A stretch of 64,000 nt of DNA, taken from Nemesobacter sp965249045 (GTDB lineage Bacteria; Desulfobacterota_D; UBA1144; Nemesobacterales; Nemesobacteraceae). Positions 26,727-36,768 of this stretch are shown here, in pieces (the stretch's first letter is position 1; every line of letters begins with the position of its first letter). The translations under genes and the position numbers were made by a program. Below the pieces are notes generated by a model. The model saw only the letters and a program-made list of their open reading frames with translations. It was not told the DNA's origin and made no database searches. Location: positions 186,001 to 250,000 of the forward strand of contig OZ252213.1 in assembly GCA_965249045.1 (NCBI GenBank). Reading direction: 5' to 3'.

Positions 26727-29434
26727 AACTGCGATCCCTTGCGGTAAACCAGTTCAAAAAATTCACAAGCCCGATGCGTCTCGGCGAGATCAATGACGGG
26801 TTAAACGTCGTCGTCGGCCCGAACGAAATGGGCAAGTCAACCCTGCTCGACGCGCTTCGCGCAGTGCTGTTTGAAAAACACGACTCAAGGGCAAGACCCG
26901 TAAAAGATCTGCAAAACGACCGGAACAATGCAGGGCCGGTCATAGAGCTTGCCTTTGAACTTAATGAGGGTAATTACCGGATCAGAAAACGGTTCATAAA
27001 GAAGCCCTACGCGCGTCTTGACTGTCCCGACGGGCGAACACTTGAAGGAGACGCCGCTGAGGAGGAACTTCGCGAACTTCTGAGCCTGGGTAAACCCGCG
27101 AGAAGCGGAGCGCAGCCGGAAACCCTGGGAATGTGGAACGTGCTCTGGGTAAAGCAGGGCAGGTCTTTCGGAGCACCCGATCTTCCGGAAAGCGCGCGTG
27201 GGAATCTCCACGGCGCCCTTGAATCTGAGGTCGGCACGGTACTCGGGGGAAGACGAGGACGGGCACTGCCGCAGGTAATAGAAAAACAGCTCGGCGAACT
27301 GGTCACCTCCAGCACCAACAAGCCCAGAGGACAATACAGGGATATTCTCGAGCGGGAGACCTCACTTAACGGAGAAATCGAGAGTCTCGAGGAGCGCCGC
27401 GCGGAACTCTCTGACACCCTCGCCCGCCTTGAAGAAGCCCAAGAGACACTGAAGCGCTTGTCATCGGAGAATCGTGACGAAACCGACGGGGAAGAGATTA
27501 AAAGAGCGAGGCAACGGCACGGTGAACTGGCGGAGCTTGAAACCCGGAGAGAAGCCGCAGGGACCGAACTTGAACTCAGGAAGCTCAACCTGGAAAAGGC
27601 CGAAGGAGAAGAAAAACAGCGTAGCAAACTGAAAGACGATATCAAAGCCGAAGAGGTGTCCTTGGATGCAGCCGGGAAACGGCGGGGAGAGGTGCGGAAA
27701 AAGGAAAGGGAATCCCGGGAAAAAATTGAAAAGCTACGCGAGGCGGTGCGCGAGGCCGAGGCAGGCCTCGGGGCGGCTGAAGATACCGTCCTGCGGGAAA
27801 GCCGCATTTTGGAAGCCGTGCGCCTGAAAAACCGGATCGGGGAGCTTGAGAGGCGTTTTGAAAAAGCTAGGGAAGCGGAAACACGCAGGCGGGAAGCCCA
27901 ACGGGGAGCCGTAACCATTACGATCACCGAGGAACTGATCGAACGAATACGCGCGGCGGAGAAAGAACTTGAAAAAGCCACCGACCGCCTAAGCGCCGTC
28001 GCGACCACCATAACCCTTGATATGGAACCGAACCGCCCCGTCGGTATTGAGATTAACGGTGAACCGTTTACAGACGACCGCTCTTCCATCTGGGCCGTTT
28101 CACCGGTAACAATAGCAATTCCCGAATGCGGACGAATCACGGTTGAACCAGCCGTAAAAAACCGGGATAAACTTCTTGGCCAGCAAAACAATGCCGAAGC
28201 CGAACTTAAAAACGCATTGAGGGAGGCTGGCGCCGAAAGCCCAAGTGAAGCCGAAAACCGTTACGGCGAGAGAGAGAAACTGCTACGGGACGCTGAGCTT
28301 GCCCGCCAAGAAGCGGAACTTCACTCTCCCGCAACCGAAGAGTACGAAGCTGGCGCGCTGGCGCTTGGCGACCACATTAAAAGTCTTTCTCTGGTACTCA
28401 AGCGGGAAACCGATGAACTCGCTTTAAGTGAACTACCCGCACTCAAAGAATCCGAGACGGCTCTTGAGGACGCTAGGGGGCGGGCTGCCGACGCGCGCCA
28501 CGCTCTTGAGAAAGTACGCGCCGAACTCAGCGGACCGGACAAGGCGCTCGGCGATCTCCAGACCGAACTCACTACCGCCGACGTGCGTTACGAAGGTGCG
28601 GAAGAACATCTCGCCCGTCTTCGCAGTCAGCTTGAAGATGCGGAAAAGCAGTGCCCAAGCGATGAGCTTCTGAAAAATATCGATACGGCCCAAAAAAGGC
28701 TTTCGGAGCAGGAAGAGGTCATAGCTAAACTGAGCGGCGGACGCGAGGATGAGACGCTTGAGCAGCTCCAGGCCCGTATGGACCGTCTTGAAAAGGCCAT
28801 TGAGGAGAGACGTGAGAAACGCGGGAATCTCGATGTGGAAATAAGCGGGCTCAGATCGCGCGTGGAGGCTTCCGAGGGCGGCGGGATTGACGAGGTGATT
28901 CAGCAGAAAAACCGCGAGCTTGAACTTTGCCAAGAAGAGATCAGACGCTCCAAGCGCGAGGTGGATGTTCTTACCCTGCTGCTTTCAACGTTACGCGGTG
29001 CCGAACGGGAAGCCAAGGAACTCTACATGTCACCCGTGGTAAATCGACTCAGGCCCTATCTGCAACTCCTGTTCCCCGGTGCAAACATTGCTATAGATGA
29101 AAACCTCAAGATCACAGGCGTGGTACGGGAGGGCGGGTACGAAGAACCCTTCCATCACCTGAGCATGGGAACTCAGGAGCAGATCGCCGTTCTGGTCCGC
29201 CTGGCATTTGCGGAGATGCTCGTTGAGCAAGGGCAGCCAGCAACGGTAGTGCTTGATGACGCTCTTGTGTTTTCCGACGACCACAGGATGGACCGCATGT
29301 TCGACATTCTCAACATATCGGCCAAAAGCATCCAGGTCCTGATTTTTACCTGCCGAGAACAGCTTTTTGAAGGAATTGGCGGCTGTCACCTGTCATTGGA
29401 GACCGGGGACGCAGAGGAACTCATGTCGGCGTGA
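26723..29434 (+). CDS. YhaN/SbcC/Rad50-like AAA ATPase
   Basis: The 903-residue SMC-type ATPase has Walker A GPNEMGKST at residues 32-40, long coiled-coil arms (about 210-790, rich in Glu/Arg/Leu/Ala), the signature motif LSMGTQEQIAVLVRLAFAEM near 815 and Walker B TVVLDDALVFSDD. No zinc-hook CxxC is obvious, which fits YhaN better than SbcC. It pairs with the overlapping phosphoesterase and would open or tether DNA ends in an ATP-dependent way. Confidence 0.9.
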   Translation: MKLRSLAVNQFKKFTSPMRLGEINDGLNVVVGPNEMGKSTLLDALRAVLFEKHDSRARPVKDLQNDRNNAGPVIELAFELNEGNYRIRKRFIKKPYARLDCPDGRTLEGDAAEEELRELLSLGKPARSGAQPETLGMWNVLWVKQGRSFGAPDLPESARGNLHGALESEVGTVLGGRRGRALPQVIEKQLGELVTSSTNKPRGQYRDILERETSLNGEIESLEERRAELSDTLARLEEAQETLKRLSSENRDETDGEEIKRARQRHGELAELETRREAAGTELELRKLNLEKAEGEEKQRSKLKDDIKAEEVSLDAAGKRRGEVRKKERESREKIEKLREAVREAEAGLGAAEDTVLRESRILEAVRLKNRIGELERRFEKAREAETRRREAQRGAVTITITEELIERIRAAEKELEKATDRLSAVATTITLDMEPNRPVGIEINGEPFTDDRSSIWAVSPVTIAIPECGRITVEPAVKNRDKLLGQQNNAEAELKNALREAGAESPSEAENRYGEREKLLRDAELARQEAELHSPATEEYEAGALALGDHIKSLSLVLKRETDELALSELPALKESETALEDARGRAADARHALEKVRAELSGPDKALGDLQTELTTADVRYEGAEEHLARLRSQLEDAEKQCPSDELLKNIDTAQKRLSEQEEVIAKLSGGREDETLEQLQARMDRLEKAIEERREKRGNLDVEISGLRSRVEASEGGGIDEVIQQKNRELELCQEEIRRSKREVDVLTLLLSTLRGAEREAKELYMSPVVNRLRPYLQLLFPGANIAIDENLKITGVVREGGYEEPFHHLSMGTQEQIAVLVRLAFAEMLVEQGQPATVVLDDALVFSDDHRMDRMFDILNISAKSIQVLIFTCREQLFEGIGGCHLSLETGDAEELMSA

Positions 29435-29496
29435 GTAGTGAGTAGACTTAACAGACAAGGAAAAATTCTCATAACCTTACCCAATCGTTGAGGCTT

Positions 29497-29562
29497 AAAT
29501 TGAAGAAATACCGAAACTTAAATTTGCGAAAGATTTAAAACGTTATCCAGAAAATTGGCGTG
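29497..29562. repeat. Short segment similar to 20632-20662
   Basis: The stretch TTTGCGAAAGATTTAA is shared exactly with the gap after HerA, within about 30 bases of weaker identity. In frame it reads IEEIPKLKFAKDLKRYPENW. It is either a small remnant gene or a boundary repeat; no terminal structure is visible. Confidence 0.4.
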
Positions 29563-29576
29563 TTCCTCAAAAAATA

Positions 29577-32072
29577 TTATATATTTTCTCCGGTTTTCGT
29601 CCTAAATGAAGCATAGTCCTTGCGGTAATCGCAACCGGCGCAAAACACCTCGTATTCTTTAGGGCTTTCTTTAGGACGCACGCCTAACCAGGCACTTTCG
29701 CCTCTCGTTAAACATGCCGGACAAGGAACTTCATTGCTGGTATAGTTGCAAAGCCCTTTCCCGAAGTTCGTACATCCCAGAAATATGGAATACGGAGGAG
29801 GATTGCTCCTTACCCTCCTTACGAGAGCCCCTCTCCACCTTCCTTCGACCAGTCCCTTGCTGAGACATTCCGGACATGGCTTTACAACATCTCCTCTCAA
29901 AACAACATCGTTGAATTTAATACCCAAGCGCGCGCATATTTCTTTTACTTCTCTGGTAAAGGATGACGGCTGAATGGACTGATTGACGAGAAATATCTTC
30001 TCCCTAGCTCGAGTCATGGCTACATACATCACGCGTCTATCTTCCGAATTTAAATAACTGTCGCTCGGAGGAAGAAAAACGGAGACCAGGGGATCCTCCC
30101 CTCCGTGGTTCGGAAAGCCCATCATGCCTGAATCCATCCCCAGTATAATGACAATATCCTCTTCAAGTCCTTTTGATTTGTGGATTGTTCCCTTGGATAT
30201 CCTCAGGTCGTCTCTGTAGGACATCAGGTCTTTGGAATTAACGGCCTCAATTTCCCTGTTTTTTCGCCCCAGTATAAAAACCCCTTTGCTTTTATCCGAT
30301 CTGGGAATCAGATCCAAAACCTTTTTTAAATTCTCGTTGTCGTAATAATCAACAGAACATATATTGACAGCAGGGGTGCTGTCATCCGCCGGTCGGGAAC
30401 GAACGGATTTTCTGATCTGAACGGGGTTTTTCTGAATAAATTCAGAAGCGAGATCTGAAATTGGCTTGCAGGTTCGAAACGTCTCCTGAATCTTATACCC
30501 CCGAGGCTTAAATGAAGAGACCGACCGCTCCGGCATCTTTTTTTCTGGAGCAAGCGGTTTATCTGAATCAAGAAACTCTTTCATAACCATGCTGTTTGAA
30601 CCGGTGAATCCATAGATCGACTGCCAGTCGTCTCCCACTGCGAAAAGACGAGAATCCGGGGCAAGTATCTGGGCAAGGAAATTCTTTCTGGATTCAGATA
30701 CGTCCTGAAATTCATCCACCAGAGCATATTTATACCGCCCCGGCCAGAACCTCTCTCTTTCGGTGCCGCTTAGATGGCGGGTCGGCCTTAAGATCATGTC
30801 TTCAAAATCTATGGTGCCGTTTTCGCTCAAGATCTTCTGGTAACTCTCAAAGATCGGAAGAAAGAACCTTTTAAACAGCCTGCTCCTGAATTTGTCGTGA
30901 AGAGAATCAAGGCGCATTGACAACCCTCCCGGGGAAAGATCGTTCGCCTTGGCCAGTTTTACGCATCTTGCGATCAGGTTGTACGTATCGTCTGTATAAA
31001 GTTTTTCAAGCCGTTTATTGATATATTCTTTAGAGGGAGGGTCATAAGAGATGCCTTTTTCGTCAAGCTTTTTTAAAATTTTCTCAAGCACGGTGCCTTC
31101 GTAATACTCATAGCTGTAAGTAAAAAGAAAGTCCTTGCCTTGTTTTTCGTAGAACTTATTTTTCTGCCGAAACGTTTCAACGTAGCCCTTAAAGGGCGAG
31201 CTGCCGTCTCTTCCGATCGCAAAGTGCTCGTGCCAAATATCTATTTCCGGGTAATAAAAATCCGGGGTTACCTGCCCGTCAGGATAGGGTCTTTCATACT
31301 CTACATTCACTCCCTTGATTATCAGACTGTTTATGATTGCAAGCTCCTGCTGAGATCTCACCCAGTATTTCTCATCTAAGCTTGGAATGCGCTTCGGTTC
31401 AAAGTCTCTGCCTGATCTGAATGACTCCCTTTTGTAGGGGTAGCTCACGACAGCCTCGTTGTATTCCTCCTCATTCCGGGCGAATTCCTCTATCTGATGG
31501 TATGGACTCTCGGCCCTGAACTCAGAAATCCAGTTCTCAATCTTCGGGTATCTGCCCTTCGCCTTATCGATTATCTTTAGCACGTTGGCCGTGTCTAAAA
31601 GACCGTCAGAAGAGGATTCCGAAAGAATATCCACTCTTTTTCTTCCTTCCACCTTGTTCAGTAATTCAAGACCAAACCCGTGAAAGGTGTAAACTTCGGG
31701 ATTGATGCCATCTGAGACAAGCTTTTTTATCTTTTCCTTAAGCTCCTGCTCTATGGCTTTGTTAAAAGCAAGAACCAGAATTTCTTTTGGGCTTGCAAGC
31801 CCTTCTTTTAGTAAAAAAACGTATTTTCCTATAAGCGTCGTAGTTTTCCCCGAACCTGCCGAGGCTATAACCAGCGTTCGATAGGAATCATCAACTATGC
31901 AGAGTCTCTGCTCTTGAGTAAGGGGGTTAGGAAAAAGATGGTCAAAAAGATCTTTGTGTTTTGACAGCAAAGATTTCGTTTTTGCCGCGTCCGGTTCCGA
32001 GGTGGATTTTTTCCGAAACCATACAATTAATATAAGTACAACTATTAGAAACAGTAAAAGGAAAAGTTCCAT
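29577..32072 (-). CDS. UvrD/HelD-like helicase with N-terminal membrane anchor
   Basis: The 831-residue superfamily 1 helicase starts with one membrane segment (residues 2-19), which is unusual. Walker A is ASAGSGKTTTL (70-80). An inserted region around 235-300 contains RSQQELAIINSLII, TPDFYYPEIDIWHEHFAIG, a PD-(D/E)XK-like nuclease pattern also found in HelD relatives. Later motifs are YALVDEFQDVSES, AVGDDWQSIYGFTGS and MYVAMTRAREKIFLV. The C-terminus has zinc-finger pairs (CPEC, CPAC, CAGC) like topoisomerase fingers. It should unwind DNA at the inner membrane. Confidence 0.88.
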   Translation of the reverse strand: MELFLLLFLIVVLILIVWFRKKSTSEPDAAKTKSLLSKHKDLFDHLFPNPLTQEQRLCIVDDSYRTLVIASAGSGKTTTLIGKYVFLLKEGLASPKEILVLAFNKAIEQELKEKIKKLVSDGINPEVYTFHGFGLELLNKVEGRKRVDILSESSSDGLLDTANVLKIIDKAKGRYPKIENWISEFRAESPYHQIEEFARNEEEYNEAVVSYPYKRESFRSGRDFEPKRIPSLDEKYWVRSQQELAIINSLIIKGVNVEYERPYPDGQVTPDFYYPEIDIWHEHFAIGRDGSSPFKGYVETFRQKNKFYEKQGKDFLFTYSYEYYEGTVLEKILKKLDEKGISYDPPSKEYINKRLEKLYTDDTYNLIARCVKLAKANDLSPGGLSMRLDSLHDKFRSRLFKRFFLPIFESYQKILSENGTIDFEDMILRPTRHLSGTERERFWPGRYKYALVDEFQDVSESRKNFLAQILAPDSRLFAVGDDWQSIYGFTGSNSMVMKEFLDSDKPLAPEKKMPERSVSSFKPRGYKIQETFRTCKPISDLASEFIQKNPVQIRKSVRSRPADDSTPAVNICSVDYYDNENLKKVLDLIPRSDKSKGVFILGRKNREIEAVNSKDLMSYRDDLRISKGTIHKSKGLEEDIVIILGMDSGMMGFPNHGGEDPLVSVFLPPSDSYLNSEDRRVMYVAMTRAREKIFLVNQSIQPSSFTREVKEICARLGIKFNDVVLRGDVVKPCPECLSKGLVEGRWRGALVRRVRSNPPPYSIFLGCTNFGKGLCNYTSNEVPCPACLTRGESAWLGVRPKESPKEYEVFCAGCDYRKDYASFRTKTGENI

Positions 32073-32596
32073 TGGATGATAAAATTAGACTTGAAGAGCA
32101 AAAATGGAATGGTATGAAAAAGTACCTGACCGATGTATGAGACTCCAGAAGATACCACTTTGCTGAATAATTACCAATTCAAAATCTGTTAGTATTAAGA
32201 TACCGAGGGTATTAAGATCCGGGAAAAAGAGCGGACTTTCTGGTCTCCGGAGACTTCCGAGAGCAATCGCTTAATGATCGCCGGGAGGTTTTAAGTCAAA
32301 ATCGGTTTTAATTATGAAACGGGTTCCCGGGATGTTCTTCTCTTAATAAAAAACAAAAGGGCGCGTCGCGGTTTTTCGCCATGAACCGCTCATATTCGTT
32401 TCAATCTGTTATCAGAAACGCCGTGTCAGAATAAAAGAGTCCGACACCCCGCTTTTGTTCACGCTTAAAGGGGAGATGACTGTTGAGTCTGGGGGTTGCG
32501 GGCGGTCTCGGGCCGGTCGGACAAAGCGGAATTCCGTGCGAGAAAAACCCCAAGAGCCGCCTGTAAAGGTGAATTGCCCGCTGCGCGGGAGGTCGT
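32073..32596. other. Gap of 524 bases
   Basis: No gene supported. It contains a 12-base palindrome GTCTCCGGAGAC near 32259 and the divergent promoters of the helicase and the antiporter. GGGAGG before 32597 is the ribosome site of the antiporter. Confidence 0.35.
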
Positions 32597-34363
32597 ATGA
32601 ACTTACTGCTTGAAACTTTTGTTTTCCTGCTGGCAACGATAGTCGTTGTCCCGGTGTGCCGCAAGTTCGGATTGAGTACCGTGCTCGGCTACCTGCTTGC
32701 GGGGCTGCTCGTAGGTCCAAGCGGCCTTGGGCTTATAGGCAACTCCGCCGAAGTGCTTCACTTTGCTGAGTTCGGCATAGTTCTGCTGCTGTTTATTATC
32801 GGGCTTGAGCTTCGCCCGCGCCGTCTTTGGACCATGCGCAGGCTTCTCCTCGGGCTTGGCGCCGTGCAGATTCTCCTTACCTCAATCGTCATTGCGGCAT
32901 TTAGTTTCATGTTGCTCGGCCTTAGTCCGCCTGCGTCGGTTCTGATCGGGTTCTCCCTCGCGCTTTCAAGCACGGCATTTGTTCTTCAGCTGCTCGGCGA
33001 GCAGAAAAAATTAACCAAACCCCATGGGCGAGCGGCTTTCGGAACGCTCTTAATGCAGGATGTGGCCGTTATACCGGCAATCGCCGTGGTGGCGGTGCTG
33101 TCGGCTGAAACCAGTGAATCGACATGGATAAATCCGCTGCTCTTAGCTGGCGTAGTGGGCGGACTCGTGGTGGCGCGGTTTACGCTTCGCCCCGCCCTGC
33201 ATTTCGTGGCGGCGACCGGGATCCATGAACTTTTCACCGCGGCCGCGCTTGCTCTTGTGGTGGGCGCCGCGTTAGCGATGCACAGCGTGGGACTGTCGAT
33301 GGGACTCGGGGCTTTCATAGCCGGAGTGATGGTTGCCGATTCGGAGTACCGCCACCAGCTCGAAGCCGACGTGATGCCGTTTAAGGGACTGCTGCTGGGT
33401 CTTTTCTTCATCGCCGTCGGCATGTCGACCAATCTCGGTCTGCTGATCGAACTGCCGTTTCTGATCGCGGGGCTGACCGCGGCCCTCATGGTCGCAAAAT
33501 CGCTTGTCATATACCCGCTTGCAAGGGCTCAGGGGCTTGGGCACGGAGAAGCGGTACAGACGGGACTTGTGCTTGCCCAGGGCGGCGAATTCGCGTTTGT
33601 TCTGTTCACAGCCGGCGTCGGCGCGGCGCTCATTGACCGGGACATCGCCGATATTGCCGTTCTCGTGGTCACGCTGTCGATGGCGGCCACCCCGGTGCTC
33701 ACCACGCTCGGCGCGCGGTTCGCCCCAAAGGACCCGGATATTCCCCATGAGGAGACAGACGGCGAACCGCGGGAAAGTCACGTGATAATCGCGGGGTTCG
33801 GCCCGTTCGGCCAGACTGTGGCCCGCGTATTGGCAACACTCAAAATTCCGTTCACGGCGATTGAGCTTGACCCGGGGCGGGTCAGGTTAGTCCGTCAGTT
33901 CGGAAGCAAGATATACTACGGCGATGCGTCCCGCTTCCAAGTGCTGCTTTCAGCCCGCGCCGACCGGGCGGCGGCGATTGTAATAGCGGTAGAAGACGTT
34001 GAGACATCGCTTAAGATTGCGAACCAGGTGCGCAGATCCTTTCCGAACGTTAAAATCATGGCGCGCGCCGCGGATCCTTTTCACGAGATCAGGCTGCGCG
34101 AAGCAGGCGCGGGTTACGTGATCAGAGAAACGCTGCTCTCAAGTCTTGCTCTCTCGGAAAAACTCCTTGAGCATCTGGGAATGAGCCCGGGCGAAGCCGC
34201 GAGGATAACTCGGGAGTTCCGCAAGCACGATTCCCAGACTCCTGAAAGCCGGACGGCCGTTTACCAGGACGAAGCCAAGTTTCGCCGAAGCGTGCCCGAT
34301 GCGGTTGAGGACCTCAAAAATCTGCTGAAAAAAGATAAGAAAACCGGTCCGCGCACAGAATAA
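32597..34363 (+). CDS. KefB/KefC-type cation:proton antiporter with RCK domain
   Basis: The 588-residue protein has a CPA2 antiporter domain of about 12 membrane segments (residues 4-380), with LGYLLAGLLVGPSGLGLI and the LLLFIIGLEL motif. A TrkA-N/RCK domain begins SHVIIAGFGPFGQTVARVLA near 392 and binds NAD(H), continuing with IELDPGRVRLVRQFG and YYGDASRFQVL. It exchanges K+ or Na+ for protons across the inner membrane. The start is supported by GGGAGG spaced six bases away. It sits alone between a helicase and a DUF4143 pseudogene. Confidence 0.93.
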   Translation: MNLLLETFVFLLATIVVVPVCRKFGLSTVLGYLLAGLLVGPSGLGLIGNSAEVLHFAEFGIVLLLFIIGLELRPRRLWTMRRLLLGLGAVQILLTSIVIAAFSFMLLGLSPPASVLIGFSLALSSTAFVLQLLGEQKKLTKPHGRAAFGTLLMQDVAVIPAIAVVAVLSAETSESTWINPLLLAGVVGGLVVARFTLRPALHFVAATGIHELFTAAALALVVGAALAMHSVGLSMGLGAFIAGVMVADSEYRHQLEADVMPFKGLLLGLFFIAVGMSTNLGLLIELPFLIAGLTAALMVAKSLVIYPLARAQGLGHGEAVQTGLVLAQGGEFAFVLFTAGVGAALIDRDIADIAVLVVTLSMAATPVLTTLGARFAPKDPDIPHEETDGEPRESHVIIAGFGPFGQTVARVLATLKIPFTAIELDPGRVRLVRQFGSKIYYGDASRFQVLLSARADRAAAIVIAVEDVETSLKIANQVRRSFPNVKIMARAADPFHEIRLREAGAGYVIRETLLSSLALSEKLLEHLGMSPGEAARITREFRKHDSQTPESRTAVYQDEAKFRRSVPDAVEDLKNLLKKDKKTGPRTE

Positions 34364-34439
34364 AAAATGCGCTTAATCTTCTTTTCCGCGAAGGCAGCAG
34401 TTTTTCAGATAATGTGCCAAAGCTCCTCGCTTCCCAAAA

Positions 34440-35345
34440 AACCCGATATGTTATCGGCTATTGCCAAAGAGCCGAAAAGGGAACGGCCAGGAACCTGTCG
34501 CCGAAAGGAACCACGTCCTCTCCCGCGTACAACACGAAGCCGCAGACAAAATCGTCTTTAGTTCAGATCCCGAAGTACTCCCATGCCTTTAAAATCGGCG
34601 GAACCGACCCGCTCCGAAGCCTTGACCTCTATGCCGGCAACCGAGCCGTCCGGACGTTCGAGAACAAAATCAACCTCTTTGTTGTCAGCGGTGCGAAAGT
34701 GAAAAAGATCCGCCCGCACGTCGGAGAAGGAAAGCAGTTTGCGAAGCTAAGAAGCTACAAAGTTCTCAACGGCATGACCGTAGAAATCGGTCCACCTGCC
34801 GCGCGGACCCTCAAGCTCGCGGTCAAGCAGATGACAAAGCAGCAGGGTATCGATAATATAGCCCTTGGCGGACTTCACCAGCCGTTTGCCGATGTTGCGA
34901 TACCACGGCTGAACGTCAAAGCCGAGAAACATCGCCTGCAGAATACCGCGGTAGCTTTTGCTGGTAACGGGGTTAAGTCCCATGTCACGCGCAATCTCGG
35001 CGTCGTTTAGAAGTTTGCCTGCGCGTGCCGCCAGAACCCGAAGCAGTCTTGGCAGAAGGCCGATTTTTTCAAGCTCGGTAACAGTGCGCACGTCGCGCTG
35101 CAGTATGGTTGTAAGGTAGCCGTCAAACCACTCTGCCCGCTTGCGCGCAGGTTTTCCCGATATTTCGAGAAACGTGGCTGACTGAATGGCTTCACTAAGC
35201 GTCGGTCCGTTTCCCATGTCGGCAAAATCGGCTGAAAACAGCCTCTCCGGGAAATCGCCTTTCGTAGAGAAAACCTCGCAGGCTGAAAAGGGGTAAAGAG
35301 TTCTTATGCTCATGCGTCCGACAAGGGAATCGGATAGATTCGGGG
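34440..35345 (-). pseudogene. Decayed AAA/DUF4143 ATP-binding protein
   Basis: This copy matches the C-terminal two-thirds of the intact gene at 40776-42020. It begins mid-gene at LSDSLVGRMSIRTLYPF, so the Walker A half is gone. A GAG-to-TAG change at 34748-34750 stops it after AVENFVAS, although the following codons (LRKLLSFSD...VDFVLERPDGSVAG) still match, and another stop and frameshift follow near 34560. It is a dead paralogue from duplication. Confidence 0.85.
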
Positions 35346-35520
35346 AAACGGAGTGAACGAACCCAGCGGCGACGCGGAAAGAAAAAACGGGAGAGAGAAA
35401 ATGAAGAAAAAATCGCCGCGAAGCTTCCGCGCTGCTTGGGCTTTACCGACGCCACGGGACCGCGGAAGGGTACATGGGAGAACTCAAGGACTTGTTCCGC
35501 TCGTCTTTGTCTTCAACCTT

Positions 35521-36768
35521 TTATTCCGTCTCCCAGAGTGACTGCAAAGGCACCGCATAAAGACCTTCACCAAATCGCAAGTTTCTTTCTCCGTTATAAA
35601 GCACGACTCCGCAGGAAAAACGATCGCCTGCAGCGGCCTTGAGTCTGCGCAGCCCCCGAAAATCCGAATCTCTCGCGGTGGCCGATGCCTTGACTTCAAC
35701 CCCGGCAAGGGCGCTCGCTCCGCGCTCTATAACGATATCAACTTCCGTTCCGTCTTTTTCCCGGTAGTGAGAGAAAACATGCGGCTCTCGGTGTCCGCTT
35801 AGCTGCCGACGCAGTTCCTGCAACACCCAGGTTTCAAGAAGATGACCGTAAAAGGGTCTGTTTGCCGAAAGCGCGGCGGCATTCATTCTCATAAGTGCGC
35901 AGGCAATACCCGTGTCGGCGATGTGAAGTTTTGGAGTCTTGACCAGGCGTTTCAGGTGATTGGGGTGCCACGCCGGCAGTTTTTCCAGCAGAAACATTTT
36001 TTCCAGCAGAAAAATATAATCATGAACCGTATTGCGGCTCAGTTTAAAAGACGAGGACAGACCGTTTACACTCAGAAGGCTTGCAGTCTGCGCGGCCGCC
36101 AAGGCAAGAAGCCTCGACAGAATTTCAGGTGAACGGATTGCGGCAATGTCACGTGAATCGCGCTCTACAAGTATCTCGATATATTTCCTGTACCAGTCGG
36201 CACGTCTTTCTCCAGAGCGCTGAAGCGCAACCGGATACCCACCGGCGGCCACTTTGTCCATAATAACCATTTCCGGTGAATCACTCCTGTCTTGCCAGAT
36301 ATTGAATTCCGAGGAAAACAGCGCATCCGGGAAACCGGGCGTGTTTCCCTCAAGTTCGCTTTGTGAAAAAGGATGCAGCCTGATTATATCCATGCGCCCG
36401 GCAAGCGAATCGGTTATCCCGCGGACATGCAGCACGCTGACCGAGCCGGTCAGCATAAAACGCCCCGGAGTACGATTGCGGTCAACCACAAGCTTGATGG
36501 ATGAGAAAATCTCCGGCACTTTCTGGACTTCGTCCAGAATGACGCGTTCAGGCAGAGTTTTCACAAATCCCATGAGGTCTGCCTCGGCAGCGGCGCGAGT
36601 GTCTTCATCATCAAAACTTATGTAGTGATAGCCCTCGGTCTTGCCGACCATACGGGCAAGGGTGGTTTTTCCGCACTGGCGGGGTCCCTGAATCAATACG
36701 ACAGGGGAATCTTCAAGAGTTTCTCTCAGACGTGATTCAACGTGCCGCGTGTAACTTTCTTCATACAT
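35521..36768 (-). CDS. AAA_14/DUF4143 ATP-binding protein
   Basis: The 415-residue protein has Walker A GPRQCGKTT (residues 28-36), Walker B-like VILDEVQKVPEIF, sensor FMLTGSVSV and the C-terminal DUF4143 nuclease-like region with FSHYREKDGTEVDIVIE and AGVEVKAS. Such proteins are widespread single genes of uncertain role, sometimes linked to mobile elements or toxins. It is diverged from the copy at 40776-42020, sharing only the domain plan. An AT-rich upstream region holds its promoter. Confidence 0.88.
   Translation of the reverse strand: MYEESYTRHVESRLRETLEDSPVVLIQGPRQCGKTTLARMVGKTEGYHYISFDDEDTRAAAEADLMGFVKTLPERVILDEVQKVPEIFSSIKLVVDRNRTPGRFMLTGSVSVLHVRGITDSLAGRMDIIRLHPFSQSELEGNTPGFPDALFSSEFNIWQDRSDSPEMVIMDKVAAGGYPVALQRSGERRADWYRKYIEILVERDSRDIAAIRSPEILSRLLALAAAQTASLLSVNGLSSSFKLSRNTVHDYIFLLEKMFLLEKLPAWHPNHLKRLVKTPKLHIADTGIACALMRMNAAALSANRPFYGHLLETWVLQELRRQLSGHREPHVFSHYREKDGTEVDIVIERGASALAGVEVKASATARDSDFRGLRRLKAAAGDRFSCGVVLYNGERNLRFGEGLYAVPLQSLWETE

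Noticed and set aside
27007..28191. 394-codon minus-strand frame rich in Ser and Arg
   Set aside because: It is the mirror of the coiled-coil codons of the YhaN-like gene; composition shows an antisense shadow.
34414..35010. 198-codon plus-strand frame in the DUF4143 pseudogene
   Set aside because: Opposite strand of a recognised decayed gene; no independent similarity.
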